From RDXT01 sp033765305 (GTDB taxonomy: Bacteria; Bacteroidota; Bacteroidia; J057): DNA of 64,000 nucleotides. Below the pieces are notes generated by a model, which saw only the letters and a list, made by a program, of their open reading frames with translations, was not told where the DNA came from and made no database searches. The stretch is from assembly GCA_033765305.1 (NCBI GenBank), contig JANRID010000018.1, forward strand, positions 124,001-188,000, read 5' to 3'. This document shows, piece by piece, positions 33,207 through 40,643 of this stretch (position 1 is the first letter of the stretch; each line of letters opens with the position of its first letter). Made by a program: the position numbers and the translations under genes.

Positions 33207-33639
33207 GGGCTTGCAACCGCAACGGGCGCTAGGGAACGCAAGGAGCGGCAGGTTCAGGTCCGGATGCGCGGCATCCCAGGACCTGAACCGCTGCGCCGGC
33301 GGCGGGGCTTCGGCTCCGCTCAGCCGCCGGCCCTTCCCGGTGCCGCAGGCACTGCCTTGCAGTCTTACGACTTGATACTGAATACTTTCTACTTGGCAAG
33401 CGCAGCCAGTCTCACTACTCAATACCCACTACGCACTACCCCCCAAGGTAGTCTTACGATTTACTACTGAATACTTTCTACTTCAAAGCCGCTGACACCC
33501 CCAACCCCCTCGATGGGCTCCTACCCCCCAAGGCAGTCTTCCGACTTGATACTGAATACTTCCTACTCCCAAGGCTCCCAACCCATGCGCTGCCGATTCC
33601 TAAACTTTGCGTATCTTGAGGACATCTTAATTAATCCGC
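33207..33639. other. repeat-rich intergenic region, left of the DUF433 module
   Basis: No gene is supported in these 433 bases. The stretch holds three copies of a dispersed repeat, described separately, joined by low-complexity pieces such as 'CACTACTCAATACCCACTAC' and 'CCCCCAACCCCCTC'. The right end (33598-33630) is AT-rich and contains a TATCTTGA box 20 bases before the DUF433 gene. Confidence 0.6.
33304..33568 (+). repeat. dispersed repeat family, three copies left of the module
   Basis: Core CAGTCTTACGACTTGATAC followed by TGAATACTTTCTACTT or a variant. Copies: 33359-33394 (preceded at 33304-33331 by a GC-rich segment GGGGCTTCGGCTCCGCTCAG...), 33448-33483 (GTAGTCTTACGATTTACTAC...), and 33533-33568 (CAGTCTTCCGACTTGATAC...). 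Related copies occur at 34261-34325, 34864-34900 and, inverted, at 37007-37047. Confidence 0.8.
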
Positions 33640-33873
33640 ATGCCCCACGAACTGCTGAGCCGCATTACCCTGGATCCACTGGTCAACCACGGCAAGCCCT
33701 CCATCCGGGGCAAGCGCTATCCCGTGCAGGCGATGCTCGAGTACCTGGCCGGAGGCGACCGGATCGAAGACCTGCTGGCTGTTTTCCCGGATCTGGAGCG
33801 GGAGGATCTGCTCGCCTGTCTGGCCTATGCCGCCCGGATGGTAGAGGTCAAGAATAGTCTGATGGCTGCATGA
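33640..33873 (+). CDS. DUF433 antitoxin-like protein
   Basis: 77 residues. The sequence LSRITLDPLVNHGKPSIRGKRYPVQAMLEYLAGGD... is typical of DUF433, a small winged-helix/HTH family found as the antitoxin partner of PIN-like toxins. IEDLLAVFPDLEREDLLACLAYAA is the HTH-like second half. The stop overlaps the start of the next gene by four bases (ATGA), as usual for toxin-antitoxin pairs. The pair is bordered on both sides by the same dispersed repeat. Confidence 0.88.
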   Translation: MPHELLSRITLDPLVNHGKPSIRGKRYPVQAMLEYLAGGDRIEDLLAVFPDLEREDLLACLAYAARMVEVKNSLMAA

Positions 33874-34223
33874 ACTGGCTGCTGGATGCGCATATTCCGC
33901 CCTCGCTTGCAGGGCTGATGGCAGCTGCGGGAGAGCAGGTCCTGCATACGTCGGATCTGCCTGGGCATAATGCAACCCAGGATGCAGAGATCTGCCGGAT
34001 TTCCCTCGCAGATCAGCGTATCGTGGTTACGAAGGACAGTGATTTTTACCACAGCTTTCTGCTGAAAAGCGAACCTTGGAAGCTTTTGCTGGTCCGTACG
34101 GACAATATGGGCCTGCATGCCTTCACGGAGCTGTTTATGCGGCAGTCGCCGGTAATGCTGACGCAGTTTTCCCAGCACTCGCTGATCGAATTTCATGCTG
34201 AAGGGCTTCGCATCCTGCAGTGA
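33870..34223 (+). CDS. DUF5615 PIN-like toxin candidate
   Basis: 117 residues. NWLLDAHIPPSLAGLMAAAG at the N-terminus and IVVTKDSDFYHSFLL in the middle give the PIN-like acidic residues (Asp6; Asp in TKDSDF) of DUF5615/Mut7-C-type nucleases. With DUF433 it forms a known class of putative toxin-antitoxin system; the expected activity is RNA cleavage. Whether it is toxic here is not known. Starts on the ATGA overlap with the DUF433 gene. Confidence 0.85.
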   Translation: MNWLLDAHIPPSLAGLMAAAGEQVLHTSDLPGHNATQDAEICRISLADQRIVVTKDSDFYHSFLLKSEPWKLLLVRTDNMGLHAFTELFMRQSPVMLTQFSQHSLIEFHAEGLRILQ

Positions 34224-34260
34224 TCCGGTACGGATTGCCGCTGCAGGTCCTCCGGCAGCC

Positions 34261-34325
34261 GGGGCTTCGGCTGCGCTCAGCCGCCGGCGCAGCAGTCTTA
34301 CGACTTGATACTTGCTACTTCCTAC
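34261..34325 (+). repeat. dispersed repeat copy right of the module
   Basis: The same two-part unit as at 33304-33394: the GC-rich segment GGGGCTTCGGCTGCGCTCAG... (34261-34288) followed by CAGTCTTACGACTTGATAC TTGCTACTTCCTAC (34293-34325). The two copies therefore bracket the DUF433/DUF5615 pair as direct repeats about 0.95 kb apart. Confidence 0.8.
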
Positions 34326-34338
34326 GCTTTTCTGTCTT

Positions 34339-34479
34339 GCTGAGTAGCCCGGCGGAGGTTTCCGCAGCCGGGCGTATCGAAGCACGACCCATAGGCCTGG
34401 GATGCGCAGCATCCCCTGTGCGCTCCGGTGCCGCGCTTCGATACGCCGCCCTGCGCAAGGCTCCGGGCGTCTACTCAGC
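34339..34479. repeat. long imperfect inverted repeat
   Basis: Left arm 34339-34383 (GCTGAGTAG ... GCGTATCGAAGC) is the imperfect reverse complement of right arm 34435-34479 (GCTTCGATACGC ... CTACTCAGC), with a 51-base loop. The outer and inner ends match perfectly; the middle is diverged. Arms with 'CGCTGAGTAG' and 'TCGATACGCC' are a common intergenic repeat type in Bacteroidota (from general knowledge, not checked here). Confidence 0.7.
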
Positions 34480-34498
34480 GTGACACCGGGGGAGTTGC

Positions 34499-34778
34499 TT
34501 GATTATCAATACATGGGCATTCGGGGCGGCCTGCCGGCGCGCGCCTACAAGCCAATACAAGGCGATTGATTATCAATACATAGGCATTCGGGGCGGCCTG
34601 CCGGCGCGCCCCTACAAGCCAATATAAGGTGGTTGATTATCAATACATGGGCATTTGGGGCGGCCTGCCGGCGCGCCCCTACGAGCTAATACAAGAGATT
34701 GATTATCAATACATGGGCATCCGGGCGGCCTGCCGGCGCGCCCCTACGGGTTAATGCAAAGTAGTTTATTATCAATAT
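34499..34778 (+). repeat. tandem repeat, 4.2 units of 66-67 bases
   Basis: Units start at 34499, 34566, 34633 and 34699, each beginning TTGATTATCAATACATGGGC and containing the self-complementary core GGGGCGGCCTGCCGGC-GCGCCCC; a fifth, truncated unit (TTTATTATCAATAT) occupies 34765-34778. Units differ at only a few positions. An AT-rich palindrome-like start (TTGATTATCAA) alternates with a GC-rich hairpin core. No coding frame is supported between 34224 and 34941. Confidence 0.9.
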
Positions 34779-34863
34779 TTTGCGAAAGCAAGCGCAGCCA
34801 GTCTGCACCCCCAACCCCCTCAAGGGGGCTCTTACTCAATACCCACTACTCAATACCCCCAAG

Positions 34864-34900
34864 GCAGTCTTACGACTTGATACTTGCTACTTCCTACTCC
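34864..34900 (+). repeat. dispersed repeat copy before the acylase gene
   Basis: CAGTCTTACGACTTGATAC followed by TTGCTACTTCCTACTCC. It is preceded at about 34795-34863 by the same CCCCCAACCCCCTC / ACTCAATACCC filler seen at 33398-33532. It ends 17 bases before the -7-like box of the acylase. Confidence 0.8.
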
Positions 34901-34917
34901 TTACTCCCCTTTTTCGC

Positions 34918-34925
34918 TATCTTGC
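34918..34925 (+). promoter_or_regulatory. probable -7 box of the acylase gene
   Basis: TATCTTGC, 16 bases before the ATG at 34942, the same octamer as before the SDR and DUF262 genes. A T-rich run (CCCTTTTTTCG) precedes it. Confidence 0.4.
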
Positions 34926-34941
34926 CCCCAAACCCGTTTCC

Positions 34942-37011
34942 ATGCCGCTCCTTACCCGCTTCCTCCGCCGGCTGCTGGCCGCCTGCGCCTGCGGCGCCGG
35001 CCTCTGCGCGCAGGCGCAGTTCGACGTTTCGCGCATCGAGATCGTGCGCGACTCCTTCGGTGTGCCGCATATCTTCGCCCCGACGGATGCCGAAGCGGCC
35101 TGCGGCCTCGCCTGGGCGCACTGCGAGGATGATTTTTACACCATCCAGACGGGCTTCCTGGCGGCCAAAGGCCTCCTGGGACGGGTGGCCGGCCCTGAAG
35201 GGGCCTCCGTCGACTTTGTGGTGGAGCTGATCCGCGCCCGCGAACTGGTGGAGGCGCGCTTCGATGCGGAGATCGCGCCGGACTACCTCCGCGTGCTGGA
35301 AGGCTACTGCGCCGGGTTCAACCGCTTTGCAGCCCTGCATCCGGACGAGGTGCGGCACCGCAAGCTGCTGCCCCTGACGCCCAAGGACATGGCGGCCTAC
35401 GCCATGCTGCAGATGTTTGCCTTCACCGGCGGCACGGATGCGCTCCAGGACCTGCTCGCCAACCGCCTCCCGGAGGCGCTGCCCGCTGCCGGCGGCTCCA
35501 ACGCCTGGGCCTTTAATTCCCGCAAAACCGCCGACGGCCAGGTCTATCTGAATATCAATTCCCACCAGCCCTGGGAGGGCATCGTGGCCTGGTACGAGGC
35601 GCACCTGCACAGCGGCGAGGGCCTGAACATCGCCGGCAGCCTCTTTCCCGGCACCCCGCACATCCTGCACGGCTGCAATGAGTTTCTCGGCTGGGCCCAT
35701 ACCGTCAACAATCCCGACAAAACGGACGTGTACCGCCTGGAGATGCACCCGACGGACAAGCTGCGCTACCGCTTCGACGGGCAGTGGCTGCCGCTGGAGC
35801 AGCGACGGGTGAAGCTCAAGGTCCGGATTGCCGGGCTGCCCGTCGGCATCCGCAAAACGGCCTGGCAGAGCGTGCATGGCCCCGTCATGCGCAGCAAGCA
35901 GGGCTATTTCGCCATCCGCAGCAGCGGCATGTTCAACATCGATGCCCTGGAGCAGTGGTACCGGATGAATAAAGCCCGCAATTTCAGCGAGTTCCGCAAT
36001 GCCCTGCGCATGGAGGCCATCCCCGGCTTCAATGTGGTGTATGCCGACCGCTACGACACGATCTATTACCTCTGCAACGGCAAACTCCCCGTCCGCGACC
36101 CCGGCTACGACTGGCAGGGCGTGCTGCCGGGCAATACTTCGCGCACGCTTTGGACGGAGTTTTATCCCCTGGATTCGCTGCCGCAACTGCTCAATCCGCC
36201 AGCCGGCTACGTATTCAACACCAACAATACCCCCTTCAACGCCACTGCGCAGGCCGACAACCTGGATCCGGCCCGCTTTCCGGCCACGATGGGCTACGAG
36301 ACCTTCGACAACAACCGGAGCCGGCGCTTCATGGAGCTGCTGGCAGCGTATGACAGGGTTGACTACGAGGCGTTTAAGCGGATCAAATACGATGGCACCC
36401 TGCCGGCGGAGCTGGCGTACCTGACGCGCTTCGACAGCCTCTTCCTGCTGGACCCGCAGCGCTACCCGAAGCTGGCGCCGCTGATCGAAGGGCTGCGCGC
36501 CTGGGACCACGGCTCGGAGCCGGAGAGCCGGGGGGCGGTGTATTTTCAGCTGGCGTCCTACTATGTCTTCGATCAGCAGGGGCTGGACCTGTACGATGCC
36601 CATACCGTGACGGAGGCCGAGGCGGTGCAGGCGCTGGAGGCTGCGCGGCGCTGGCTGATGAAGCATTACGGCACGCTGGACGTGACGCTGGGCCAATGCC
36701 AGCAGCTGGTGCGCGGGGAGCTGCGGCTGCCGCTGGCAGGGCTGCCCGATGTGCTGGCGGCGATTTACAGCCAGCCGGGCAAGGATGGCATCATCCGCGG
36801 CGCCGGCGGCGAGTCCTATATCGAGCTGGTGCGCTTTACGCCGGCGGGGCCGGTGATCGAGTCGGTGAATGTGTACGGCGCGTCCAACCGCCCGGAGAGC
36901 CCGCACTACGCCGACCAGGCGGAGCTGTTTGTGCGCCAGCGCACGAAGCGCATGTACCTGGACCGGGCGGAGGTGTACCGGCGGGCGGCGCGGGTGTATG
37001 GGCTTGAGTAG
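34942..37011 (+). CDS. penicillin acylase family hydrolase
   Basis: 689-residue N-terminal-nucleophile (Ntn) hydrolase, made as a precursor that cuts itself into alpha and beta chains. Signal peptide (LLAACACGAGLCAQAQ). The autocatalytic site is GG|SNAWAF with Ser186 becoming the beta-chain N-terminal nucleophile; the conserved Asn is in FNTNNTPF, and HTVNNPD follows the oxyanion region. The family includes penicillin G acylases, acyl-homoserine-lactone acylases and amidases; the short alpha chain fits the AHL-acylase-like group, but substrate is unknown. Exported. Flanked by inverted copies of the dispersed repeat, and its stop codon lies within the right-hand copy. Confidence 0.9.
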   Translation: MPLLTRFLRRLLAACACGAGLCAQAQFDVSRIEIVRDSFGVPHIFAPTDAEAACGLAWAHCEDDFYTIQTGFLAAKGLLGRVAGPEGASVDFVVELIRARELVEARFDAEIAPDYLRVLEGYCAGFNRFAALHPDEVRHRKLLPLTPKDMAAYAMLQMFAFTGGTDALQDLLANRLPEALPAAGGSNAWAFNSRKTADGQVYLNINSHQPWEGIVAWYEAHLHSGEGLNIAGSLFPGTPHILHGCNEFLGWAHTVNNPDKTDVYRLEMHPTDKLRYRFDGQWLPLEQRRVKLKVRIAGLPVGIRKTAWQSVHGPVMRSKQGYFAIRSSGMFNIDALEQWYRMNKARNFSEFRNALRMEAIPGFNVVYADRYDTIYYLCNGKLPVRDPGYDWQGVLPGNTSRTLWTEFYPLDSLPQLLNPPAGYVFNTNNTPFNATAQADNLDPARFPATMGYETFDNNRSRRFMELLAAYDRVDYEAFKRIKYDGTLPAELAYLTRFDSLFLLDPQRYPKLAPLIEGLRAWDHGSEPESRGAVYFQLASYYVFDQQGLDLYDAHTVTEAEAVQALEAARRWLMKHYGTLDVTLGQCQQLVRGELRLPLAGLPDVLAAIYSQPGKDGIIRGAGGESYIELVRFTPAGPVIESVNVYGASNRPESPHYADQAELFVRQRTKRMYLDRAEVYRRAARVYGLE

Positions 37012-37047
37012 GAAGTAGGAAGTAGCAAGTAGGAAGTAGCAAGCAGG
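37007..37047 (-). repeat. inverted copy of the dispersed repeat at the acylase stop
   Basis: GAGTAGGAAGTAGGAAGTAGCAAG TAGGAAGTAGCAAGCAGG is the reverse complement of the ACTTGCTACTTCCTACTC half of the repeat, with the unit partly duplicated. The acylase stop TAG (37009-37011) is part of it. Confidence 0.75.
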
Positions 37048-37533
37048 GGGACGGAACGGGCGGTTGGCTGGTGGATAGGATTCGTTGTGCAAGCTGTTGA
37101 TTTTCAAATTTTTGGCGGGTATTTTAATACAGGATTGATGGTGTACACGGAGGCATCGAGGACACTGAGATACACGGAGGAGACCTGGCTGAGGGTCTCT
37201 TAGTGTGCTTACTTACTCAGGGGTGAATCTCTGCGTCTGGGTTTACCACTCAGGCACTGAGGGCACTAAGATGCACAAAGAAGATCCAACTTCGTGTTTC
37301 TCAGTATGCTTACTTTCTTAGTGTTGAACCTTCGCCTGGGTTTGCCACGGAGCATGATGCAAACATATGCGGCGGAGTTTCACGGAGGTGGTTCATTTTC
37401 TGCAATCCGTATAGATGGAGACGCCTGCGATCGGATGCGGAGGGCCGCTGTGGCACTTCCAGATTTTTTATTTTTAAATATCTGAATATTTGATATATTG
37501 GTAGTATGTACCCACCCTGTAACTTGTTTTCCT
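37048..37533. other. intergenic region with degenerate repeats
   Basis: No gene is supported between the acylase and the DoxX-like gene. Besides the repeat at 37143-37357 there is AT-rich sequence near 37465-37505 (ATTTTTTATTTTTAAATATC) that probably holds the DoxX promoter; GATATATTGG there resembles a -7 box. Confidence 0.5.
37143..37357. repeat. two degenerate copies of a 'cacagagg' intergenic repeat
   Basis: Copy 1 (37143-37229) runs TACACGGAGGCATCGAGGAC ACTGAG ... CTCTTAGTGTGCTTACTTAC; copy 2 (37241-37328) runs GTTTACCACTCAGGCACTGA GGGCACTAAG ... TTTCTCAGTATGCTTACTTTC TTAGTG. Each begins with a gAGGaCACtGAG-like half and ends with a roughly complementary CTtAGTGTgCT half, so each copy can fold on itself. 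A third half copy is at about 37340-37355. Confidence 0.65.
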
Positions 37534-37953
37534 ATGCAACAGCAGCCCTCTAAAGCGGTCAATCTCCTGCTGTGGACCGCTCAGATCCTCCTGGGTCTGT
37601 TATTTGCCCTCGCCGGCGCGATGAAAGCCACGCTGCCGCTCGATCAGCTGGCCCAGATGATGGCCTGGGTGCCCTCCTTTCCGCCTGCACTGGTCCGTTT
37701 TGTTGGAATCAGCGACTTTCTGGGCGGAATCGGACTGATTCTGCCGGCCGCACTGCGCATCCGTCCGCAGCTCACCAGCTGGGCAGCGATCGGCCTGTCG
37801 GTGATCATGGTGCTCGCGGCGGCCTTGCACGCCAGCCGGGGCGAATACGCCGGGATCGGGGTCAACGCCGTGTTCCTGCTGATGCTGCTCTTCATTGCCT
37901 GGGGCAGAATGAAGATCGCCCCCATTCAGCCGAAAACAGCCGCCGCTGCCTGA
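37534..37953 (+). CDS. DoxX-like membrane protein
   Basis: 139 residues from the ATG at 37534. Four hydrophobic segments (LLLWTAQILLGLLFALAGA, FVGISDFLGGIGLILPAAL, WAAIGLSVIMVLAAALHA, GVNAVFLLMLLFIAWGRM), the layout of DoxX-like proteins. Role unknown; in other bacteria DoxX proteins are tied to quinone or thiosulfate redox reactions. Followed by a clear intrinsic terminator. Confidence 0.85.
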   Translation: MQQQPSKAVNLLLWTAQILLGLLFALAGAMKATLPLDQLAQMMAWVPSFPPALVRFVGISDFLGGIGLILPAALRIRPQLTSWAAIGLSVIMVLAAALHASRGEYAGIGVNAVFLLMLLFIAWGRMKIAPIQPKTAAAA

Positions 37954-38006
37954 CAGCGCCGCGCCGCATGCAGCCCGTTCCTGCATCACCCGCTCTCCAG
38001 ACCTGG

Positions 38007-38050
38007 ACCAGGCGCAGCGTTTCCGGAATACGCCTGCGCCTGGTTTCATT
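38007..38050 (+). terminator. intrinsic terminator of the DoxX-like gene
   Basis: ACCAGGCGCAG (38007-38017) pairs perfectly with CTGCGCCTGGT (38034-38044), with further partial pairing inside, followed by TTCATTTCC. It ends a few bases before the -7 box of the flippase gene. Confidence 0.75.
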
Positions 38051-38055
38051 TCCGC

Positions 38056-38063
38056 TATATTTG
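38056..38063 (+). promoter_or_regulatory. -7 box of the flippase gene
   Basis: TATATTTG, an exact TAnnTTTG match. The start site would be near 38069, leaving about 12 bases before a possible ATC start at 38081 or about 48 before the GTG at 38117. Confidence 0.55.
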
Positions 38064-38116
38064 CTGCAAATCCGCCGCCGATCCGCTCCCTCCTGACCCA
38101 TATCAGCCTGGCCGTC

Positions 38117-39496
38117 GTGCTCAATCTGCTCGTGAAGTCGGTATGGCTGCTGACGGAGATGCACGTGCAGGATGTGGTGGGGCATGAGGACTGGGGGCTG
38201 TATTCGGCGCTGCTGTCGCTGGCCTTTCTGTTTGTGGCATTTGCCGACCTGGGCATCAGCCCCTACACGACCCGGCAGATCGCTTCGCAGCCGGACAGCC
38301 TGGGCGCGCAGTTTCCGGCGCTCTTTGCCCTCAAGCTGCTGCTGCTGCTGGGGTTTCCGGCGGTGGTGCTGAGCGCGGGCTGGCTGCTCGGCTACCGGGG
38401 GCCGGCGCTGGGCTTTCTGCTGCTGCTGTGCGTGGTGCAGGGCGGCCTGCAGCTGATCCAGTTTTTCCGGTCCAATTTCCAGGCGCATCAGGCCTTCCGC
38501 ACCGACAGCTGGCTCTCGGTGCTGGACCGGGCGCTGCTGCTGGCCGCTACGGCAGTCCTGCTTCAGACGGGGCTGACTATCAGCAGCTTTATCTGGGTGC
38601 GGATGGCGGTGGTGCTGCTGGGCATCGGGCTGGTGTATGCGCAGATGAGCCGCTCGTTCGGGCTGCTGCTGCCTGCCTTCGACCGGGGGAAGAGCCTGGC
38701 GCTGCTGCGGGCTGCGCTGCCCTTTGCCACCATGACGGTGCTGTACTCGCTGCACGACAAGGTGGACCAGGTGATGCTCGAACGGCTGGCCGGCGAGCAC
38801 GAAAACGGTCTCTATGCGGGGGCGTACCGCTGGCTGGATGCCCTGAGCATGTACTTGTGGACGGTGCTGCCCATTTTTTTCGCCCGGTTCGCCTATGTGA
38901 TGGAAGACCGGGCGGAGCAGGAGCGCCTGCTGCACTTCGCGCAGGTGGTGGCGGCGGTACCGATGGGCTTTGTGAGCGTGTGGGTCTTTTTTTACGGGGA
39001 ATACCTCCTGTTTCCCTACACCCAGAGCAGCCCGGAGGACCTGGAGGTGATGCGCCGGTGCCTGACCGCCCTCTTCGCCGCCGCGCTGCTCAACGGCATC
39101 TTCGCGCCCTTCAGCACCTTGCTGACGGCGACCCACCACGAGCGGTACGTCAACCGCATGGTGCTGCTGAGCATTGCGGTGAATGTAGCCCTCAATTTCT
39201 GGCTCATCCCCGGCTACGGCGCTGTGGCCAGCGCCTGGGCCACGGTGGCCGGCTACGCCACGATGGATATTGCCTACGTCATCTACATCAGCCGGCGGCT
39301 GAGCATCCGGGTGCCCTGGCGCCAGATGGGCCGCATCGCGCTGGCGCTCAGCCTGCTGGCGCTGGGCATGCACCTGCTGTCGCGGAGCCCGCTGCACTGG
39401 GCAGCCGCCTCCGCGCTGGCCGGCGCCGCCTATCTGGGCATCTGCTTCGCCCTGGGGCTGATTTCCCTTCAGCAGTTCCGCTCCTTCCGGACCTAA
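38117..39496 (+). CDS. polysaccharide-biosynthesis flippase (Wzx/MATE-like)
   Basis: 459 residues from a GTG, with about 12-14 membrane segments, in the oligosaccharide flippase superfamily (moves lipid-linked glycans across the inner membrane). AFADLGISPYTTRQIAS and LHDKVDQVMLERLAG are typical. No ATG lies upstream, yet 12 in-frame codons before the GTG (from ATC at 38081: IRSLLTHISLAV) complete the first membrane helix as seen in relatives, so translation may start at a near-cognate codon close to the transcript end. The glycosyltransferase gene follows after 10 bases, so the two form a glycan-export operon. Confidence 0.88.
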   Translation: MLNLLVKSVWLLTEMHVQDVVGHEDWGLYSALLSLAFLFVAFADLGISPYTTRQIASQPDSLGAQFPALFALKLLLLLGFPAVVLSAGWLLGYRGPALGFLLLLCVVQGGLQLIQFFRSNFQAHQAFRTDSWLSVLDRALLLAATAVLLQTGLTISSFIWVRMAVVLLGIGLVYAQMSRSFGLLLPAFDRGKSLALLRAALPFATMTVLYSLHDKVDQVMLERLAGEHENGLYAGAYRWLDALSMYLWTVLPIFFARFAYVMEDRAEQERLLHFAQVVAAVPMGFVSVWVFFYGEYLLFPYTQSSPEDLEVMRRCLTALFAAALLNGIFAPFSTLLTATHHERYVNRMVLLSIAVNVALNFWLIPGYGAVASAWATVAGYATMDIAYVIYISRRLSIRVPWRQMGRIALALSLLALGMHLLSRSPLHWAAASALAGAAYLGICFALGLISLQQFRSFRT

Positions 39497-39506
39497 CCGC
39501 TCTCCT

Positions 39507-40643
39507 ATGCCGGACGCGCCCCGCATCTGCCACCTGACCGTCCTGAATCCTGCCCGGCATACGCGGATTCTGTACAAACTGGCGTGCTCGCAGGCGGGCT
39601 GGGGCTGGTCGGCGAGCATCATCGGGCAGGATGCGGCGGCAGCGCCGTACGAGGCGGAAGGGGTGCGCATCGTGCCGCTGCGGCCCTTCGGGCGGCTTTC
39701 GCTGCGGCGCCTGCTGGCGCCCTGGCGCATCCTGCTGCTCGCGCTGCGCGAGCGCGCAGACGTGTACACCGTCCACACGCCCGAGCTGCTGCCAGTGGCG
39801 CTGCTCCTGCGGGCCCTGCGCCGTGCGCGCCTGATCTACGATATGCACGAGGACTATGCCGCTACCATCCGGCAGGCGCTGCACTATCCGGTCTGGCTGC
39901 GCCGCCCGCTGGCGGCGCTGATCCGCGGGCTGGAGCGCCTGGCGCTGCCGCATCTGGCTGCGGTGTGCTATGCCGAGGCCTGCTATGTGAACGTGCTCGG
40001 CGCGCCGCCGGAGCGGGTGCTGCTGCTGCGCAACACCTTTACCTGGCGGGCCGTGCAGGGACAGGCGCAGACGGTCCTGCCGCCGCAGCCCTATCTGCTC
40101 TGCACCGGCACCATTGCCCGCGAGTGGGGCGTCCTGGCAGCGCTCGATCTGTGGGAATCCGTCTGCCGGCTGACGCCGGTGCACCTCTGCGTGGCCGGCT
40201 TCACCCACGATGCCGGGCTGCTGGACGAGATTCGCCGGCGGGTGCAGGCCTCCGGCCTGGAGGAGCGGTTCACGCTCATCGGGGGGGGGTCATACGTGCC
40301 CTACGCCGATATCCTGCACCTGATCCGGCACTGCCGGGCGGGGATTGCGCTCTACGAGCCGCTGCCGCACCTGCGGGACAAGATCCCGACCAAGTTTTAC
40401 GAGTTTCTGGCGCTGGGGCGCCCGCTGATCTATCCGCAGTCGCCGGTATGGGCGCGCTTCGGGGCGGAAGCGGGCCTGGGGGCGGTCTGGCCGCAGCCCG
40501 TGGAGGCCCTGCTGCACGCCCTCGATGCATGGGCGCCGCTGCCGGAGGAGCAGCGGCGTCCGCGCTATGCCTGGGAAAGCGATGCCGAAGCGCTGCGGGC
40601 GCTCATGGAGCGCCTGCGTCCGAAGCGGCTCAGTCCGCCGTGA
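39507..40643 (+). CDS. glycosyltransferase (GT4-like)
   Basis: 378 residues, GT-B fold. N-terminal ICHLTVLNPARHTRILYKLA, YDMHEDYA at the domain interface (acceptor side), then the C-terminal donor domain with YLLCTGTIAREWGVL, VAGFTHD and the PTKFYEFLALGRPLIYP segment, where Glu of the E-x7-E-like motif lies. It transfers a sugar during cell-surface glycan synthesis; donor and acceptor unknown. A run of nine G (40282-40290) within GGG codons could slip. Its last 14 bases overlap the convergent YceI gene. Confidence 0.88.
   Translation: MPDAPRICHLTVLNPARHTRILYKLACSQAGWGWSASIIGQDAAAAPYEAEGVRIVPLRPFGRLSLRRLLAPWRILLLALRERADVYTVHTPELLPVALLLRALRRARLIYDMHEDYAATIRQALHYPVWLRRPLAALIRGLERLALPHLAAVCYAEACYVNVLGAPPERVLLLRNTFTWRAVQGQAQTVLPPQPYLLCTGTIAREWGVLAALDLWESVCRLTPVHLCVAGFTHDAGLLDEIRRRVQASGLEERFTLIGGGSYVPYADILHLIRHCRAGIALYEPLPHLRDKIPTKFYEFLALGRPLIYPQSPVWARFGAEAGLGAVWPQPVEALLHALDAWAPLPEEQRRPRYAWESDAEALRALMERLRPKRLSPP
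40282..40290 (+). repeat. G9 tract within the glycosyltransferase gene
   Basis: Nine consecutive G encode three Gly codons (LIGGGSY). A change of one or two bases would shift the frame of a surface-glycan gene, a situation known from phase-variable loci in other bacteria. Confidence 0.6.

Noticed and set aside
34499..34778. CRISPR array
   Set aside because: The 66-67-base units are repeated over their whole length with no unique spacers, and no cas genes are nearby.
34894..37107. 737-codon antisense frame over the acylase
   Set aside because: Shadow of the acylase gene; His/Gln/Arg/Val-rich translation with no motifs.
37294..37485. 63-codon plus-strand frame between the acylase and DoxX genes
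   Set aside because: It runs through degenerate repeats, has no similarity and no start signal.
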